This document shows positions 1 through 8,444 of a stretch of DNA of 33,929 bases, piece by piece. Below the pieces are notes generated by a model. That model did not search any database. It was not told the origin of the DNA and worked only from the letters and a program-made list of their open reading frames with translations. This DNA is from an uncultured Burkholderiales bacterium. Lineage in GTDB: Bacteria > Pseudomonadota > Gammaproteobacteria > Burkholderiales > Burkholderiaceae_C. Where the stretch lies: assembly GCA_903961095.1 (NCBI GenBank), contig CAJCDH010000028.1, forward strand, positions 1 to 33,929, written 5' to 3'. The translations under genes and the position numbers were made by a program. Position 1 is the stretch's first letter; each line of letters opens with the position of its first letter.

Positions 1-958
1 GACCATCTAACAAAGCCACCACACCCTGTGCAATTGGCATCTCAATACCCAAGGCCTGTGCGCGCTTGACCACGGTGCGAGCGCTGTAAACGCCCTCGGC
101 CACATGGCCCAAAGATTGAACGGCTTGCTGCAAGTCCATGCCCTGCGCCAACAACAGACCCACCTTGCGATTGCGGCTGAGATCGCCGGTGGCAGTGAGA
201 ACCAAATCGCCTAAGCCAGACAAGCCCATGAAGGTTTCTGCTTTGGCGCCCAGGGCCAAGCCTAAGCGTGTCATTTCTGACAAACCCCGGGTGATCAATG
301 CGGCGCGCGCATTCAAGCCTAAATTGAGGCCGTCGCACAATCCGGTGGCAATGGCCAGCACATTTTTCACAGCGCCGCCAACCTCCACCCCCACGATGTC
401 GTCGTTGGCATAAACACGCAAACTGGGGCTGTGAAAAGCATTCACCAAAATTTGCCGAACACTGGCATGCGCACTGGCCGCTACCAAGGCAGTGGGCTGA
501 GCACGTGCGACCTCCAGTGAAAAACTGGGACCACTTAAAGCACCTGACATCAAATGAGGCGCAACTTGCTGGCAGACCTCATGCGGCATTGCGCCTGACT
601 CAATGTGTTGCGAGCCCGCTTCAAACCCCTTGCAAAGCCACGCAACAGGCACTTGAACCTCATGCAAGGTTTGCAACATGCTGCGCAGCGCCGACATGGG
701 TGTACCAATGACAATCAAGTCTTGCTTGGCCGCCCATGAGGCTAACTCGGTACTTGGCAAACTTGTGCAGTGCAATGCTTGAGGGAGCTCAATCTCAGGC
801 AAATAACGCAGGTTGCGGCCTTGCAATTGCATCTCTTTGGCAGCCACAGGATCACGCGTCCAAAGTTGGACTTGGTGACCTGCCGCATGCCGACTGGCAC
901 TGATGGCCAACGCTGTGCCCCAAGCACCTGCCCCGATGACCGCGATCTTCAGGCTCAA
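1..958 (-). CDS. gpsA: NAD(P)-dependent glycerol-3-phosphate dehydrogenase, C-terminus cut by the window edge
   Basis: Reduces dihydroxyacetone phosphate to sn-glycerol-3-phosphate, the backbone for phospholipid synthesis, in the cytoplasm. The reverse strand reads open for 319 codons with no stop before position 1, so about the last 10-15 residues of a roughly 330-residue family member are missing. Near the N-terminus is the Rossmann motif [10 protein letters not shown]. Further on are a CKGFE segment and the conserved [16 protein letters not shown] block of the C-terminal domain. No ATG lies close to the conserved start. The best candidate is TTG at 958 (giving [14 protein letters not shown]), 20 bases after the secB stop and without a convincing Shine-Dalgarno. 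Gene order with secB and grxC matches E. coli. Identity is sure; the exact start is not. Confidence 0.93.
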   Translation of the reverse strand, partial: MSLKIAVIGAGAWGTALAISASRHAAGHQVQLWTRDPVAAKEMQLQGRNLRYLPEIELPQALHCTSLPSTELASWAAKQDLIVIGTPMSALRSMLQTLHEVQVPVAWLCKGFEAGSQHIESGAMPHEVCQQVAPHLMSGALSGPSFSLEVARAQPTALVAASAHASVRQILVNAFHSPSLRVYANDDIVGVEVGGAVKNVLAIATGLCDGLNLGLNARAALITRGLSEMTRLGLALGAKAETFMGLSGLGDLVLTATGDLSRNRKVGLLLAQGMDLQQAVQSLGHVAEGVYSARTVVKRAQALGIEMPIAQGVVALLDG

Positions 959-978
959 GCTGGGGGTCTCGACGTTAA

Positions 979-1437
979 TTACTGAACTTGCGGGGCATCA
1001 GCTTTTTCTAAGGCTTCAGCTTGTTGCTGCTCGTACATGGCTTGGAAATTAATTTCTGCCAAGTGCACAGGGGGGAAGCCTGCACGAGTGACCATGTCTG
1101 CCACATTACCGCGCAAATAAGGGTACACAATTTGCGGGCAAGCGATGCCCATGATGGGTCCCATTTGGTCTTCTGGCAAATTGCGGATTTCAAAAATGCC
1201 GGCTTGTTTGCACTCAACCAAGAAAACAGTTTTGTCTTCAATTTTGGTATGAACTGTGGCAGTGACACAAATTTCGTAGACGCCTTCGGCAGCCTGGTTG
1301 GCTTCAACACCCAACTGAATATCGACAGCAGGTTGCTGCTGTTCAAGCAATATGGCAGGGGAGTTGGGTTGCTCCAAAGACGCTTCTTTCATGTAAACGC
1401 GCTGGATTTGGAACACAGGGGTGCTTGCTTCTGACAT
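979..1437 (-). CDS. secB: Protein-export chaperone SecB
   Basis: Tetrameric cytosolic chaperone that keeps preproteins unfolded and hands them to SecA. The 152-residue product has the family core: [19 protein letters not shown] near the N-terminus, a central [11 protein letters not shown] strand, an acidic segment [11 protein letters not shown], and the C-terminal block [20 protein letters not shown]. The C-terminal tail is acidic and Gln/Ala-rich. An in-frame GTG at 1506 would add 23 residues unlike the family, so I chose ATG at 1437, which has a purine-rich AAGAG upstream. It lies between grxC and gpsA on the same strand, the order known from enterobacteria. The 128-base gap to grxC may hold its own promoter, but I could not define one. 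Confidence 0.96.
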   Translation of the reverse strand: MSEASTPVFQIQRVYMKEASLEQPNSPAILLEQQQPAVDIQLGVEANQAAEGVYEICVTATVHTKIEDKTVFLVECKQAGIFEIRNLPEDQMGPIMGIACPQIVYPYLRGNVADMVTRAGFPPVHLAEINFQAMYEQQQAEALEKADAPQVQ

Positions 1438-1565
1438 AAATAACTCTTGGTTAAAAGTAATATTCCCTTCGGCCGCTTGAAAAGCCCCTGCCGAGAGATT
1501 GGGCACATTATCACCTATACGCGTTGCGGTACGGGGTGAGGCAAAGAGTGCTGCCGTTGAAGCAA

Positions 1566-1826
1566 TTAGGGGGCTTGCAAGAGCGGCAGCAAGCCGCCTT
1601 TGGCGTCCAGCGCCATTAAATCGTCGCAGCCACCGACATGCGTCTCGCCAATGAAAATTTGCGGTACCGTCCTGCGACCTGTAATGCTCATCATGTGTTG
1701 CCGAATTTCAGGTTGGGTGTCCACCCGAATTTCCTCGATCTCGGTCACTCCCTTGGCCTTCAAAATTTGCTTTGCGCGAACGCAGTAAGGGCAAACAGCA
1801 GTGGTGTACATCTTCACGTGGGGCAT
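1566..1826 (-). CDS. grxC: Glutaredoxin 3 (GrxC family)
   Basis: Small cytosolic dithiol glutaredoxin that reduces disulfides and glutathione-mixed disulfides using glutathione. The 86-residue protein is full length for the family. It has the CPYC active site at residues 12-15, the TVP cis-proline turn near residue 53, and the glutathione-binding GGCDDL segment near residue 66. ATG at 1826 is preceded by GGAG at good spacing. It lies downstream of the rhodanese gene and upstream of secB. The rhodanese-grxC-secB-gpsA order is an old conserved cluster, which fits a housekeeping role in thiol redox balance. Confidence 0.96.
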   Translation of the reverse strand: MPHVKMYTTAVCPYCVRAKQILKAKGVTEIEEIRVDTQPEIRQHMMSITGRRTVPQIFIGETHVGGCDDLMALDAKGGLLPLLQAP

Positions 1827-1876
1827 GACAACTCCAATTCAATACTCACAAACAGACTTCATTTTTCCAAGGGAGA

Positions 1877-2284
1877 TTAGGCTTTCTCGACCGGCAAGCT
1901 GGCTTCACGCCAAGCTTTCAAGCCACCAGACAATGCCTGAGCACGCTCGTAGCCCAATTTTTTTGCTTGTGCAGCGCCACGACTGGCGCGGCCACCCACT
2001 TGGCATACCAGGATCACAGGCAAGCTCTTGTTTTTGACCATCAGAGGCAGTTGGGCCTCAAGCTGACCCAAAGGGATATTTTTGGAGCCCAGGGCATGTC
2101 CCTGTGCAAATTCGGCAGGCTCACAGACATCGATCAACACAGCTTTTTCACGGTTAATGAGCAAAACTGCCTCGGTGGGCTCAACACCACCAGCAGCGCC
2201 CTTCGTAATTGCCGGCCAAAATAAAGCCAAGGCAGAGGAAGCTGCAACAGCGACCAACATCCAGTTTTCAATCAAAAAATTCAC
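1877..2284 (-). CDS. Membrane-anchored rhodanese-like domain protein (YibN type)
   Basis: A single rhodanese homology domain (about residues 35-133) behind one N-terminal transmembrane helix (about residues 8-24, rich in Leu, Val and Ala). The active-site loop CQVGGRAS carries the candidate sulfur-accepting cysteine at residue 94. The usual DVR-x-P motif before it reads DVCEP, so a cysteine (residue 54) replaces the conserved arginine. The start is GTG at 2284, preceded by AAGGG six bases upstream. It is the first gene of the cluster with grxC, secB and gpsA, in the place where E. coli has yibN. A role in sulfur transfer or envelope redox is likely; the substrate is unknown. Confidence 0.9.
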   Translation of the reverse strand: MNFLIENWMLVAVAASSALALFWPAITKGAAGGVEPTEAVLLINREKAVLIDVCEPAEFAQGHALGSKNIPLGQLEAQLPLMVKNKSLPVILVCQVGGRASRGAAQAKKLGYERAQALSGGLKAWREASLPVEKA

Positions 2285-2395
2285 AAAAAACCCTTAAAAA
2301 GTTCATTTGCAGTCTATTTCAAGACCACACGCCAGATTCGAATTCTAAAATGCCAGACGGCATCCCGCATTTCTTTCTTGATAAATCCTTTGACC

Positions 2396-3139
2396 ATGTA
2401 CAAATTCGTTCTCATTCGCCACGGCGAGTCCACTTGGAATTTAGAAAATCGCTTCACAGGTTGGACCGATGTCGACCTCACCCCAACGGGCATTGAGCAA
2501 GCTCAAGCTGCCGGCCAATTGCTCAAAGCTGCAGGTTTTGAGTTTGACTTAGCTTACACCAGCGTCCTCAAACGCGCCATTCACACTTTGTGGCACACGC
2601 TCGATGCCATGGATCGTCAGTGGCTACCTGTCCACCACAGCTGGCGCTTAAACGAGCGTCACTACGGCGCACTTCAAGGACTGAACAAAGCCGAAACCGC
2701 TAAAAAATTTGGCGACGAGCAAGTTTTGGTTTGGCGCCGCAGCTACGACACACCGCCACCCGCCCTTGAAGCCTCCGACCCCCGTTGTGAGCGATCTGAT
2801 CTGCGCTATGCCAAGCTCAAGGCTCAAGACATCCCTCTGACAGAGTGCTTGAAAGACACTGTGGCGCGTGTCATGCCTTTTTGGAACGAGTCCATGGCGC
2901 CCGCCATCAAGGCCGGCAAACAAATCGTTGTTGCAGCGCATGGCAACTCCATCAGGGCCTTGATCAAGTATCTGGACAACATTTCCGATGAAGACATTGT
3001 GAATTTGAATATTCCCAATGGCATTCCATTGGTCTACGAGCTAGATGCCAACTTAAAGCCCATCAAGCACTACTTCCTGGGAGACGCCCAAGCTGCGGCA
3101 AAGGCTGCCGCTGCAGTGGCCAGCCAAGGCAAAGCTTAA
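2396..3139 (+). CDS. gpmA: 2,3-bisphosphoglycerate-dependent phosphoglycerate mutase
   Basis: Interconverts 3- and 2-phosphoglycerate in glycolysis and gluconeogenesis through a phosphohistidine intermediate. The signature [10 protein letters not shown] puts the phospho-accepting histidine at residue 9. The [11 protein letters not shown] segment, the [10 protein letters not shown] segment and the second catalytic histidine in VAAHGNS (residue 182) are all present. The 247-residue product is the normal length for the dimeric dPGM class, with an Ala-rich tail. An upstream in-frame TTG at 2378 would add six residues; ATG at 2396 matches the family start. It is transcribed divergently from the rhodanese gene across about 110 bases. 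That gap contains a possible -10 (TAAAAT, 2346-2351) but no good -35. Confidence 0.96.
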   Translation: MYKFVLIRHGESTWNLENRFTGWTDVDLTPTGIEQAQAAGQLLKAAGFEFDLAYTSVLKRAIHTLWHTLDAMDRQWLPVHHSWRLNERHYGALQGLNKAETAKKFGDEQVLVWRRSYDTPPPALEASDPRCERSDLRYAKLKAQDIPLTECLKDTVARVMPFWNESMAPAIKAGKQIVVAAHGNSIRALIKYLDNISDEDIVNLNIPNGIPLVYELDANLKPIKHYFLGDAQAAAKAAAAVASQGKA

Positions 3140-3220
3140 TTTACCCAAGGGACATCACCTGACTTGCACAAAGTGAGCTGTCAGGGTGTATATTGTTTGA
3201 AAAGGAGACCCTCGGGGTCA

Positions 3221-4675
3221 ATGCACATGGGACAGAAATTAAAAATTGTTGGTTGGCTTAGCGTTGGCGCGTTGGCAGGTGCCCTTACTACCATTTCGCT
3301 TCAAACCACGGCGCGAGGTGCCTTTGCACCTTTACCCCTTGAAGAACTTCAACAACTGGCCGCTGTATTTGGCATGGTCAAAAGTGACTATGTCGAAAAC
3401 GTAGATGAGAAAAAGCTCATTACGGAGGCTATCTCTGGCATGGTCTCCAGCCTCGACCCACACTCACAATACTTCGACAAAAAAAGCTTCAAAGAATTCA
3501 GCGAAGGCACCTCGGGACGCTTTGTAGGTGTTGGCATCGAGATCACGCAAGAAGAGGGCGTGGTCAAAGTTGTCTCGCCCATTGAAGGCTCGCCAGCCGA
3601 CCGCGCCGGACTAAAAACAAACGACCTCATTACCAAAATTGACGAGACCATCGTCAAAGGTTTGTCCATGAACGATGCGGTCAAACGCATGCGCGGCGAA
3701 CCCAACACCAAAGTGGTGCTCACCATTTTCCGTAAAGATGAAAGCCGCACTTTCACTGTCACCATTGTTCGAGAAGAAATTAAAACTCAATCGGTCAAAG
3801 CCAAAATGGTTCAGCCAGGCTACGGCTGGATTCGAGTTTCACAATTTCAAGAAAGAACTGTCGAAGATTTTTCCAAGAAGTTAGAGGACTTGTACAAGCA
3901 AGACCCCAAGCTTCAGGGCTTGGTTCTTGATTTGCGCAACGACCCCGGTGGTCTCTTGGATGCTGCGGTGGCCTTGTCCGCCGCTTTCTTGCCTGAAAAT
4001 GTCACCGTGGTTTCCACCAACGGTCAGTTGGAAGAAAGTAAATTTATTTACAAAGCAGCGCCACAGTTTTGGCGTCGCAGCTCTGAAAACGATCCTATAC
4101 AGCGCCTCACCCAAAACACGCAGGGTCAATTGAAAAAAATTCCGCTGGTGGTCTTGGTCAATGAAGGCTCCGCTTCCGCCAGCGAAATTGTGGCGGGCGC
4201 ACTGCAAGATCACAAGCGTGCAACCATCATGGGCAGTCAAACTTTTGGCAAAGGTTCCGTTCAAACAGTTCGCCAACTTGGCCCCGACACCGCTTTGAAG
4301 CTCACCACTGCTCGTTACTACACCCCTAATGGCAAATCGATACAAGCCAAGGGCATCTTGCCAGATGTCATGCTCGATGAAACAGAAAACGGCAATGTGT
4401 TTGCAGCTTTGCGCACACGCGAAGCCGATTTAGAAAAACATCTTGGCAACGGCCAAGAAGCTGAAAAGAAAAATGAAGAGCGCCAAAAAGCCAGAGAAGA
4501 AGCTCTCAAAAAATTAGAGGAAGAAGCCAAGAAGCCAGAGTCTGAAAGACGTCCACCCGAATTTGGATCTGACAAAGATTTCCAACTTAACCAGGCCCTC
4601 AATCAACTGAAAGGCTTGCCAGTCAAAGTCAGTGCCACTTTGGCTGAGCGCAAAGTAGAGAAAAAAGACAAGTAA
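3221..4675 (+). CDS. Carboxyl-terminal processing protease, S41 family (CtpA type)
   Basis: Periplasmic serine protease that trims or degrades envelope proteins from the C-terminus. The 484-residue product has an N-terminal signal or anchor helix (about residues 8-30) and a PDZ domain (about 80-165, with SPIEGSPADRAGLK). The S41 domain carries the Ser/Lys dyad: serine 319 in GSASASEIVAG and lysine 344 in FGKGSVQT, 25 residues apart as in characterised family members. A charged Lys/Glu-rich, probably helical stretch follows (about residues 405-450). ATG at 3221 lies 13 bases after AGGAG; ATG at 3227 is an alternative, and a more upstream TTG looks wrong. It follows gpmA and sits 6 bases before the MoeB-like gene. 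Confidence 0.94.
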   Translation: MHMGQKLKIVGWLSVGALAGALTTISLQTTARGAFAPLPLEELQQLAAVFGMVKSDYVENVDEKKLITEAISGMVSSLDPHSQYFDKKSFKEFSEGTSGRFVGVGIEITQEEGVVKVVSPIEGSPADRAGLKTNDLITKIDETIVKGLSMNDAVKRMRGEPNTKVVLTIFRKDESRTFTVTIVREEIKTQSVKAKMVQPGYGWIRVSQFQERTVEDFSKKLEDLYKQDPKLQGLVLDLRNDPGGLLDAAVALSAAFLPENVTVVSTNGQLEESKFIYKAAPQFWRRSSENDPIQRLTQNTQGQLKKIPLVVLVNEGSASASEIVAGALQDHKRATIMGSQTFGKGSVQTVRQLGPDTALKLTTARYYTPNGKSIQAKGILPDVMLDETENGNVFAALRTREADLEKHLGNGQEAEKKNEERQKAREEALKKLEEEAKKPESERRPPEFGSDKDFQLNQALNQLKGLPVKVSATLAERKVEKKDK

Positions 4676-4681
4676 TCGCCC

Positions 4682-5449
4682 ATGAGGGACGAACAGCTCC
4701 TGCGTTACTCCCGTCACATTCTTTTAGATGAATGGGGTGTTGAAGGGCAGGAACGGGTTTTGCAATCTCATGCGCTCATCATTGGCGCAGGCGGGTTAGG
4801 ATCTCCAGCTGCACTTTATTTGGCCAGCGCAGGTGTTGGCCACATCAGCTTGGTCGATCACGACCATGTCGACGTCACCAACCTACAACGTCAAATTGCC
4901 CACTCACAAGACCGCGTGGGACAACTTAAAGTGGCCTCCCTTCAAGCTGCCATCTTTGCCATCAATCCAGAGGTGCAAGTCAGTTGCTATGCACAAAAAG
5001 CAGACCTTGCATTGCTAGACCAATGTTTGCCCACAGTCGACGTGGTGTTGGACTGCACCGACAATTTTGAAACACGACAACTCATTAATCAGGCGTGCGT
5101 CCAATATGCCAAGCCCTTGGTCTCGGGTTCGGCTTTGCGCTTTGATGGCCAGGTTGCGGTCTACGACACACGCCAAGCCGACTCACCCTGCTACGCTTGC
5201 GTTTTTCCGCCCACCCAAAGCTTTGAGGAAGTGCGCTGCGCCACCATGGGCGTTTTGGCACCCTTGGTGGGCGTGATTGGCAGCCTGCAAGCCGCCGAAG
5301 CGCTGAAGTTATTGAGCGGCATGGGAAGTAAGCTTCAAGGCAAGCTCATGATGTTCAATGCGCAGCACATGGAATGGCAAACCATGCGCACTGACAGAAA
5401 TTTAGATTGCCAGGTGTGCAGCCCTTTTCGCAACCAGGCCATCAGCTAA
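4682..5449 (+). CDS. moeB: HesA/MoeB/ThiF family ubiquitin-like-protein activating enzyme
   Basis: An E1-like enzyme that adenylates the C-terminal Gly-Gly of a small sulfur carrier (MoaD or ThiS type), for molybdopterin or thiamine synthesis. The nucleotide-binding loop GAGGLGSPAALYLASAGVG (about residues 35-53) and the LVDHDHVDVTNLQRQ stretch are clear, as is LDCTDNFETRQ. Two zinc pairs, C170-x2-C173 and C243-x2-C246, bind the structural metal, and a conserved cysteine lies at 186 (EEVRCATMGVLAP). There is no rhodanese domain, so this is the short form at 255 residues. ATG is 6 bases after the protease stop, suggesting co-transcription. MoeB and ThiF cannot be told apart by sequence alone, so the symbol is tentative. 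Confidence 0.9.
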   Translation: MRDEQLLRYSRHILLDEWGVEGQERVLQSHALIIGAGGLGSPAALYLASAGVGHISLVDHDHVDVTNLQRQIAHSQDRVGQLKVASLQAAIFAINPEVQVSCYAQKADLALLDQCLPTVDVVLDCTDNFETRQLINQACVQYAKPLVSGSALRFDGQVAVYDTRQADSPCYACVFPPTQSFEEVRCATMGVLAPLVGVIGSLQAAEALKLLSGMGSKLQGKLMMFNAQHMEWQTMRTDRNLDCQVCSPFRNQAIS

Positions 5450-5485
5450 AGTCAATCCGTCGTTCACTGAACACCCTATTGCGAT

Positions 5486-7147
5486 ATGAACTCTCTCCTT
5501 GCTTGGTTTCCGTTTCTCAAGTGGCCGCGCTTAACGCCTGAGCTTTTTCGCCAAGAGTGGACTGCAGGGTTTTCAGTCGCCCTGCTCATGGTGCCGCAGT
5601 CGGTTGCTTATGCGGCTTTGGCGGGCATGCCACTGGTCACTGGTCTTTATGCAGCGCTCCTTCCTGCTTTGGTGGGAGTGATGTGGGGCGGTTCTACGCG
5701 TCTGTCGATTGGCCCTTCTGCGCTAACTTGCGTTCTCATCTTCGCTTCCCTCACAGGCATGGCAGAGCCCAGCAGTGCACATTGGGTCAACCTGGCCATC
5801 TGGCTGGCCTTGATGGCTGGTGCCTTGCAATTGATGATGGGGGCTCTTCGTTATGGCTGGCTTTTGAACCTCATCAGCTCCCCGGTCATGATGGGCTTCA
5901 CACAAGCTGCAGGTCTCTTGATCATGGCTTCACAGTTGCCAGCTCTCACAGGTTGGCAATCGGGCGGCTCTGTCCAATGGGCCGATATCGGATTTGGTGC
6001 TGCCAGCTTGGCGGCTTTGTTTTTGGCTAAAAAATGGGCACCGAAATCACCTAGCATCATGTTGGTTGTTGCGGTCAGCGCAGCTGTCAGTTATGCCATT
6101 GGCTATGCAAACAATGGGGGCGCCGTGATTGGCGCATTGCCAGCATCACTGCCAAGCCTTGGCTTACCGCATCTACTGACTTGGGAAGAGCTAGGGTTTC
6201 TGGCGGGGCCTGCCGTTTTGATTGCACTGGTCAGTTTTTTAGAGGCCGCCTCGTGTGCCAAAACAGAGAACCAAAAAGAAGGCACCGTCTGGCAAGAAAA
6301 CCGCGACTTGATGGGACAAGGCTTGGCCAAAATTGTGTCTGGTTTAAGCGGCAGTTTTGCCACCAGCACATCGTTCTCTCGTTCAGCCATCAATTTGGCT
6401 TCTGGTGCTAAAACTGGTTGGGCTGTTGTGGGCACCACGTCCTTCGTGCTGTTGGCCGTCTTCGCTTCGCCTGCACTTTTTCATGTGCCTCGCGCGGTGT
6501 TAGCGGCCATTGTGATCTTGGCCGTCTCAAGCCTCGTCCAGCCCTCAGCATTTGTCAAACTTTGGCGAATTGCACGCATTGAGGCCATGACGGCAGGATT
6601 GACTTTTGGCATCACTTTGCTCAGCGCACCGCGAATTTATTGGGGCGTTTTGGCAGGTGTTCTCTTTGGCTTGAGTCACTTTTTGCACACCCGATTGCAT
6701 CCTCGCATCATCGAAGTAGGCTTGCATGACGATGGCAGTTTGCGCGATCGCCACTTGTGGCAATTGCCGCCTCTGGCACCTGATGTTTTCGCCATTCGGA
6801 TGGATGCGGAACTGGACTTTGCCGCTGCCAGCAGCTTTGAAAAATACATCACCGAAAAACTCCGTGATCAAGCTCACATTCAACACGTCTGCCTGTTTGC
6901 TCAACCTATCAACCGGATTGATGCCACCGGCGTTGAAACGCTTCAGCAACTGCGCCACTACTTGAACCGAAGCGGAATTCAATTGCACATCAGTGGTATG
7001 AAACTGCCCGTTGAAAACGCCCTTAAACTGGCAGGTGAGTTGGGTGATGAAAGCCCTGTCAAGTTGTACCGCACTGACCTTGAGGCCATTCAAGCTTTGC
7101 GAACACTGCAAGCCTTGCCTAACGACATTTCGGGCATGGCCATTTAG
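5486..7147 (+). CDS. SulP/SLC26-family anion transporter with STAS domain
   Basis: Inner-membrane anion permease of the SulP family (sulfate, bicarbonate or dicarboxylate). The 553-residue protein has a large hydrophobic part (about residues 20-420) with the family hallmarks PQSVAYAALAGMP and PLVTGLYAALLPALVG, and a cytoplasmic C-terminal STAS domain (about residues 440-545). A conserved serine-rich segment, GSFATSTSFSRSAIN, lies in the transport core. Substrate cannot be read from sequence; the neighbouring genes (protease, MoeB-like) give no hint, though sulfate would fit next to a sulfur-transfer enzyme. It starts 36 bases after the MoeB-like stop and ends close to a convergent gene. Confidence 0.93.
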   Translation: MNSLLAWFPFLKWPRLTPELFRQEWTAGFSVALLMVPQSVAYAALAGMPLVTGLYAALLPALVGVMWGGSTRLSIGPSALTCVLIFASLTGMAEPSSAHWVNLAIWLALMAGALQLMMGALRYGWLLNLISSPVMMGFTQAAGLLIMASQLPALTGWQSGGSVQWADIGFGAASLAALFLAKKWAPKSPSIMLVVAVSAAVSYAIGYANNGGAVIGALPASLPSLGLPHLLTWEELGFLAGPAVLIALVSFLEAASCAKTENQKEGTVWQENRDLMGQGLAKIVSGLSGSFATSTSFSRSAINLASGAKTGWAVVGTTSFVLLAVFASPALFHVPRAVLAAIVILAVSSLVQPSAFVKLWRIARIEAMTAGLTFGITLLSAPRIYWGVLAGVLFGLSHFLHTRLHPRIIEVGLHDDGSLRDRHLWQLPPLAPDVFAIRMDAELDFAAASSFEKYITEKLRDQAHIQHVCLFAQPINRIDATGVETLQQLRHYLNRSGIQLHISGMKLPVENALKLAGELGDESPVKLYRTDLEAIQALRTLQALPNDISGMAI

Positions 7148-7162
7148 CGTTTGAGCACCTTG

Positions 7163-7186
7163 AAAGGGTGCCAGTCAAGCACCTTT
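7163..7186. terminator. Possible weak terminator between convergent SulP and DUF429 genes
   Basis: AAAGGGTGC at 7163-7171 can pair with GCACCTTT at 7179-7186 with one bulged G, around a 7-base loop. It lies just past the SulP stop and overlaps the DUF429 stop codon. The T-run is only three bases, so termination would be weak. Confidence 0.35.
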
Positions 7187-8033
7187 ATGCGCTCACAATC
7201 CAACCTTCAAGGGCATCAAACTCGGGCAAGCCATATGGCCCCCTAGAAGACCCATCTTCCTGCTGCTGCTGCGCCCACGCCGCTTGCACCATGCACAGCA
7301 CTGCGTCCAATGAATCACCCGATCCGTCTAGCAACAAATTGTCGTGCTGTGCAGAACTGAGTTTGAGCCTCAGATTCAAACGGGTTTGGCCCAAATCGAG
7401 CGCATGGAGAATGTCTTTGCGTGCCAACCACCTGTCTGGGGTTTGTTTCGATCGGTCATCACTTTTGTAGCTGCGCTGCTTCACGATCTCTCTGGCCAGC
7501 AAGCCAGGGTAAGCCTCTAAGGCCACACGATCGGGATGGCCCTCGCACATGCCGGGTAAAGTCCAATGGGCCGCCCGCAACAATGGCACGCCAGCGTGCA
7601 TCATCCACGCAACGGGAGGATTAACCCATTTCATCGAAGGGCTAGAACCTGCGGGCAAGTCAGTTGCGCGATGTGCAAACTTAGACCCAACTGGACGAGC
7701 GTCGCAGAACTCTTTGAAAAATTGACGCAAGTTTTCGCGTGAATAAGAGGCATACAGATCCATGCACTCTGGCCATGTGAGGGGCCATTGCATGTGCTCA
7801 ACCCATTGGCGGGGTAGGCCAAAAGGCAAGTCAAAACCGCCTACACAAGGCACACCCATTGGCGCAGGCGCATTTAAAAATAAATGAAAGGCTTCGAGAG
7901 TTTCAAATTTTGCCAAGCGCTCCAGCTTGACGACACCGCGCTGCTTGGCGCCTATCGCAAGCACAATGGGTTTGCGCTTATTCGGGCTGCTGGAAAAATC
8001 GCAGCCGATCAAACAAGTATCAAGCACGTCCAA
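7185..8033 (-). CDS. DUF429 family protein, predicted RNase H-like fold
   Basis: Function not established. The 282-residue product matches the DUF429 pattern: an N-terminal GCDFSSSP strand with Asp12, GGFDLPFGLPR with Asp68, an ALEAYPGLLAR segment with Glu173, GDSLDAVLC with Asp240/Asp243 near the end, and a terminal EGWIV. These spaced acidic residues are what a metal-dependent RNase H/RuvC-like active site would need; that reading is inference. TTG at 8033 is the most upstream start and GTG at 8027 is equally possible. Either overlaps the 3' end of the BLUF gene (stop at 8020), which implies translational coupling. It is the last gene of a folE-BLUF-DUF429 set. Confidence 0.8.
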   Translation of the reverse strand: MDVLDTCLIGCDFSSSPNKRKPIVLAIGAKQRGVVKLERLAKFETLEAFHLFLNAPAPMGVPCVGGFDLPFGLPRQWVEHMQWPLTWPECMDLYASYSRENLRQFFKEFCDARPVGSKFAHRATDLPAGSSPSMKWVNPPVAWMMHAGVPLLRAAHWTLPGMCEGHPDRVALEAYPGLLAREIVKQRSYKSDDRSKQTPDRWLARKDILHALDLGQTRLNLRLKLSSAQHDNLLLDGSGDSLDAVLCMVQAAWAQQQQEDGSSRGPYGLPEFDALEGWIVSA

Positions 8034-8442
8034 TGATGGAGGCAGTGGCCATGAGTTCTTCGAGCAAGGCCAAAGACACTACACCCGATACGCTGTAGGG
8101 GTCAAGCTCAGCACGTTCGGAATATTTCAGCAAGATGCTGGTATTGACACGTGACACATCGACTTGGCCCATGGTCCAACCACTGAAGCGACGTTGCAAT
8201 ATTTCTTCGTAGTGCAACAGCATCACTTGCTTGTGCCGGGCATCTTTTTGGATGTGCCCATACAGCTCGCTGACAGCTTCACGTCCACCTTCGATGGCCT
8301 GTAAAAAGATGTCGCCGCTATAAACCAAAATACCAGTAATACCAGTGCTGGGATTGAATTGTCTGGATTGAGCCAAAATAGATTCAATGACAGTGGGCTG
8401 AGGATCGACTGCGCGGCTGGCATAAAGTAAACGAACCAACAT
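8020..8442 (-). CDS. BLUF-domain blue-light photoreceptor (short, stand-alone)
   Basis: A 140-residue protein consisting of one BLUF domain, which binds FAD non-covalently and senses blue light through a hydrogen-bond switch. The key residues are present: Tyr7 in LLYAS, Asn30 in the QFNPSTGITG turn, Gln48 in FLQAIEG, and Trp89/Met91 in FSGWTMG. The C-terminal part (about residues 95-140) would form the two capping helices of PixD-type short BLUF proteins. There is no output domain (no EAL, GGDEF or DNA-binding part), so signalling must pass to a partner protein. Its ATG is 2 bases after the folE stop, and its 3' end overlaps the DUF429 start, so the three genes should be co-expressed. Confidence 0.93.
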   Translation of the reverse strand: MLVRLLYASRAVDPQPTVIESILAQSRQFNPSTGITGILVYSGDIFLQAIEGGREAVSELYGHIQKDARHKQVMLLHYEEILQRRFSGWTMGQVDVSRVNTSILLKYSERAELDPYSVSGVVSLALLEELMATASIIGRA

Positions 8443-8444
8443 GA

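Noticed and set aside
42-338. Minus-strand open frame of 98 codons
   Set aside because: Out of frame with gpsA, which reads continuously through this stretch.
3149-3186. CCTGAC and GTCAGG inverted repeat after gpmA
   Set aside because: The arms are only six bases around a long loop with no T-run, so termination is unlikely.
3881-4345. 154-codon open frame on the minus strand
   Set aside because: Antisense to the S41 catalytic domain, whose Ser and Lys residues are in place on the plus strand.
6545-7111. 188-codon open frame on the minus strand
   Set aside because: Antisense to the STAS part of the SulP transporter and without family features.
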